Shown: positions 61,478 through 64,000 of the stretch, piece after piece | Numbering within the stretch: position 1 is the first letter of the stretch | How the letters are laid out: each line of letters begins with the position of its first letter | Source of the DNA: Proteles cristata cristata | Lineage: Eukaryota > Chordata > Mammalia > Carnivora > Hyaenidae | DNA length: 64,000 bases | Assembly: GCA_017311185.1 (NCBI GenBank) | Contig: JAESUZ010002386.1 | Coordinates: forward strand, 186,001 to 250,000 | Direction of reading: 5' to 3' | Translations under genes and position numbers: made by a program | The notes under the pieces: generated by a model | What the model was told of the DNA's origin: nothing | Databases searched by the model: none | Seen by the model: only the letters and a program-made list of their open reading frames with translations

Positions 61478-61642
61478 ACAAACCATGAGAGATTCTTGAA
61501 TACTGAGAACAAACTGAGGGCTGATGGGGGAGAGGAAGAGGGAAAGAGGGGTGATGGGCATGGAGGAGGACATTTGTGGGGATGAGCACTGGGTGTTATG
61601 TGGAAGCCAACTTGACAGTAAACTATAAAAGAAAAAAAAGAA
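61478..61642 (+). mobile_element. 5'-truncated L1 3' end
   Basis: Forward L1 3' UTR (AACCATGAGAGATTCTTGAA ... GATGAGCACTGGGTGTTATG ... CTTGACAGTAAACTATAAAA, A tail), similar to the copy at 25508-25690. Confidence 0.9.
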
Positions 61643-62265
61643 AATTGAAAATAAGAGATATCTTCAGTTGCTCCTTTTCACATTCAATGAGTAAACAATT
61701 CCTTTCATTTGTATCTCTAATTATTTCCTTTACATACATACTTCTCACCAGTTCCACCAATCACCTGATTCTTGTTGTTCATCCGCTGTCACCTAGAATG
61801 ATTTAATGGTTTCTTTTCTTGTCATTATGCCTCCAGTCTTGTCACTATGAACCTTAGGGTTCACCATCCATAATCAAACTAGTTTGGTCTTTCAGAAAAG
61901 GAGATTTTTCATGGTACTTCTACATTAAACCTCGTTTTTGTCTCCTGTTACCTTGAGAAGGCCCAGTCAGTCCCAGAATGGCATTTATATGAAGACTTTC
62001 TTAACCTTTAAATAGAGTTGAGCGCCCACCTGCCCTTTTTGTATTTACTATTTATAAAGCCCATAACCATATTGAGACGTGCTAGATTCAGCATATAAAC
62101 AGACAATAGAATGTCTTATCTCTCAGGGTTTTCCTTGGGCCTTGTACTGCATTTAGCAAATGGTAGATGCTCAAACATGTTGATCGGTTGGTTGAGTCAG
62201 TGAATGAATAGAGTATTGAATGAAAGCCAAAAAGTACAAGTTTCCATTTAATTAGATTGTATTTT
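61643..62265. other. Unassigned sequence
   Basis: No repeat or coding feature is recognised. Frames of 76 and 61 codons lack any supporting signal. Confidence 0.4.
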
Positions 62266-62476
62266 AGGAGCAACTAGATGACTCAGTCAGTTGAGTGTCT
62301 GACTCTTAATTTTAACTCTCGTCATGATCCCACAGTTCTGGGATCAAGTCCTGCATCAGGCTCCACACTGAACATGGAGCCTGCTTGGAATTCTCTCTTT
62401 GTCTCCTGCTGCCCCTCTCCCCCCTCACACATGTTCTCTCTCTAAAATAAATAAATTAATTAATTAATTTTAAAAA
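62266..62476 (+). mobile_element. Old CanSINE
   Basis: Forward diverged copy (GGAGCAACTAGATGACTCAG ... TCTAAAATAAATAAATTAAT) with an (AATT)n-like tail. Confidence 0.88.
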
Positions 62477-62699
62477 GAATGTCTTTTAAATACCCATATT
62501 TGAATTCATATTTACTTGTGATTCTTATAATATTGATGGTTCATGATTTCAATTGTATGCAGTAGACTATATACATATGTTTTTATTTATATAATAAAGG
62601 ACATTGGATTAGGAAAATGTTATTTCCCAGTCATATATCTTATAAAGTATTGTTTGATTTTATAACATCTATTTTATTGCTTTATTCTTCATCTTCAAT

Positions 62700-62847
62700 T
62701 TGAATTGGGCAGAGGGAGAGAGAGAATCCCAAGCAGGCTCCATGCACAAAGCCCCATGCGGGGCTCTATCTCATGAACTGTGAGATCATGACCTGAGCTG
62801 AAATCAAGAGTCGGATGCTTAATCTACTGAGCTACCCAGGCTCCCCT
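62700..62847 (-). mobile_element. Truncated CanSINE
   Basis: Reverse-strand copy lacking its A tail and most of the AG-rich body. The head ends ACCCAGGCTCCCC. Confidence 0.85.
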
Positions 62848-63084
62848 ATTAATTTTGTTTGGCATGTTGATAGAAAGAATCATTTAGTAGTAATTCATAA
62901 TGATGTAAAGAAATTTACTGAAATTAAGTCAGGTGCAGATGGAAGGTTAAAACATAAAATATCATATGGTTGTGAAGTTATGTAAGTAGTACCTTTGGAA
63001 TATTTAGAAAGATAATTTCATTTGAATTTATCGGAATTTAATGTTAAGCAAGACTTTCAGCATGGGTGGCTTTGTTTTAAAAAC

Positions 63085-64000
63085 CTTTTTTTAAAAAGTA
63101 GTTTATTGTCAAATTGGTTTCCGTATAACACCAGTGCTTATCCCAACAAGTGCCCTTCTTCATGCCCATCACCCCCCTAACTCTCCTGCTCACTGCCATC
63201 AGCCCTCGGTTATTTCTCGGCATTCAAGAGTCTCTCATGGTTTGCCTCCCTCCCTTTCCCCAGATATTTTTTCCCCTGTTCTCCCCAATGGTCCTCTGTT
63301 AAGTTCCTCCTAATCCTCCTATACGTGCAAACATGGTAGTTGGCCTTACCTGCCTGACGTATTTCGCTGAGCATAACACCCTCAAGTTTCATCCATGTTG
63401 CTACACATGGCCAGATTTCATTCTTTCTCATTGCCATGTAGTATTCCATTGTATAGATGAACCATATCTTCTAGATCCATTTGTCCATTGATGGACACTT
63501 AGGCTCTTTCCATGGTTTGGTTATTGTTGAGAGTGCTGCTATGAACATTGGGGTCCATGTGCCCCTATGCTCCTATGCATCAGCACTCCTGTATCCCTTG
63601 GGTAAATTCCTAGCAGTGCTATTGCTGGGTCATAGGGGAGTTCTAGTGTTAATTTTTTGAGGAACCTCCACACTGTCTTCCAGAGGGGCTGTACCAGTGT
63701 ACATTCCCACCAACAGTGTAGGAGGGTGCCCGTTTCTCCACATCCTCACCAGCATCTAGAGTCTTCTGATTTGTTCATTTGAGCCACTCTGACTGGCGTG
63801 AGGTGGTATCTCAGTGTCGTTTTGATTTGTATTTCCCTGATGAGGAGGGATGCTGAGTATCATTTCATGTGTCTGTTGGCCATCTGGATGTCCTCTTTGG
63901 AGAAGTGTCTGTTCATATCTTCTGCCCATGTCTTCACTGGGTTGTTTGTTTTTCAGGTGTGGAGTTTGGTGAGTTCCTTGTAGATTCTGGATATTAACCC
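63085..64000 (-). mobile_element. L1 3' part, continues past window
   Basis: Reverse-strand carnivore L1: A tail near 63085-63100, then 3' UTR (TAGTTTATTGTCAAATTGGT) and the C-terminal end of ORF2. Close similarity to 8650-9540 shows the same subfamily. An ORF2 frame at 63210-63449 begins MEYYMAMRKNEIWPC. The element is open on the right edge, so its length and intactness are unknown. Confidence 0.92.

Overview
This is non-coding nuclear DNA from a carnivoran mammal, most probably a felid. The main evidence is about 27 tRNA-Lys-derived CanSINE copies, with heads reading as variants of GGGGCGCCTGGGTGGCTCAGTCGG and AG/TC-rich tails of the kind typical of cat SINEC_Fc elements. Several L1 elements share the carnivore L1 3' end. 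No intact host protein-coding gene, rRNA, functional tRNA, CRISPR array or bacterial operon can be supported. The longest open frames lie inside L1 ORF2/ORF1, are antisense shadows of L1, or belong to a decayed retroviral gag.

Layout. From about 0.5 to 45.4 kb the ground sequence is AT-rich and made of old, minus-strand L1-like segments. They recur in the same order as roughly six diverged copies of one composite unit (blocks A to F, defined in the features). Younger elements cut into this array: an internally deleted L1 (8.6-12.27 kb), a 5'-truncated L1 (13.56-14.81 kb), a near-full-length ancient L1 (34.5-39.85 kb), an L1 with a 5' inversion (40.52-41.77 kb), two MaLR LTRs and most of the SINEs. 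From 45.46 to 47.84 kb lies a class I (gamma-like) endogenous retrovirus fragment: LTR, primer-binding-site region, leader, and a broken gag with capsid homology region and two zinc knuckles. It has no pol, env or second LTR and sits inside old L1. From 47.85 to 54.04 kb is more minus-strand L1, including a copy with ORF2, ORF1 and 5' end but no 3' end. From about 55.3 to 59.65 kb is a decayed tandem repeat with a period near 287 bp, interrupted by one SINE. From 60.7 to 61.4 kb there is a second, less certain LTR-like segment. The window closes with a young minus-strand L1 that runs past the right edge.

The most interesting material is architectural rather than genic: (1) the multi-kilobase composite tandem array, (2) the 287-bp tandem repeat I cannot assign to a known family, (3) a promoter-like GC-rich patch at 23.38-23.58 kb, and (4) several L1 structures that record different mechanisms (twin priming, microhomology deletion, possible splicing before retrotransposition, loss of the 3' end). 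Family names come from recalled consensus sequences, not a database search.
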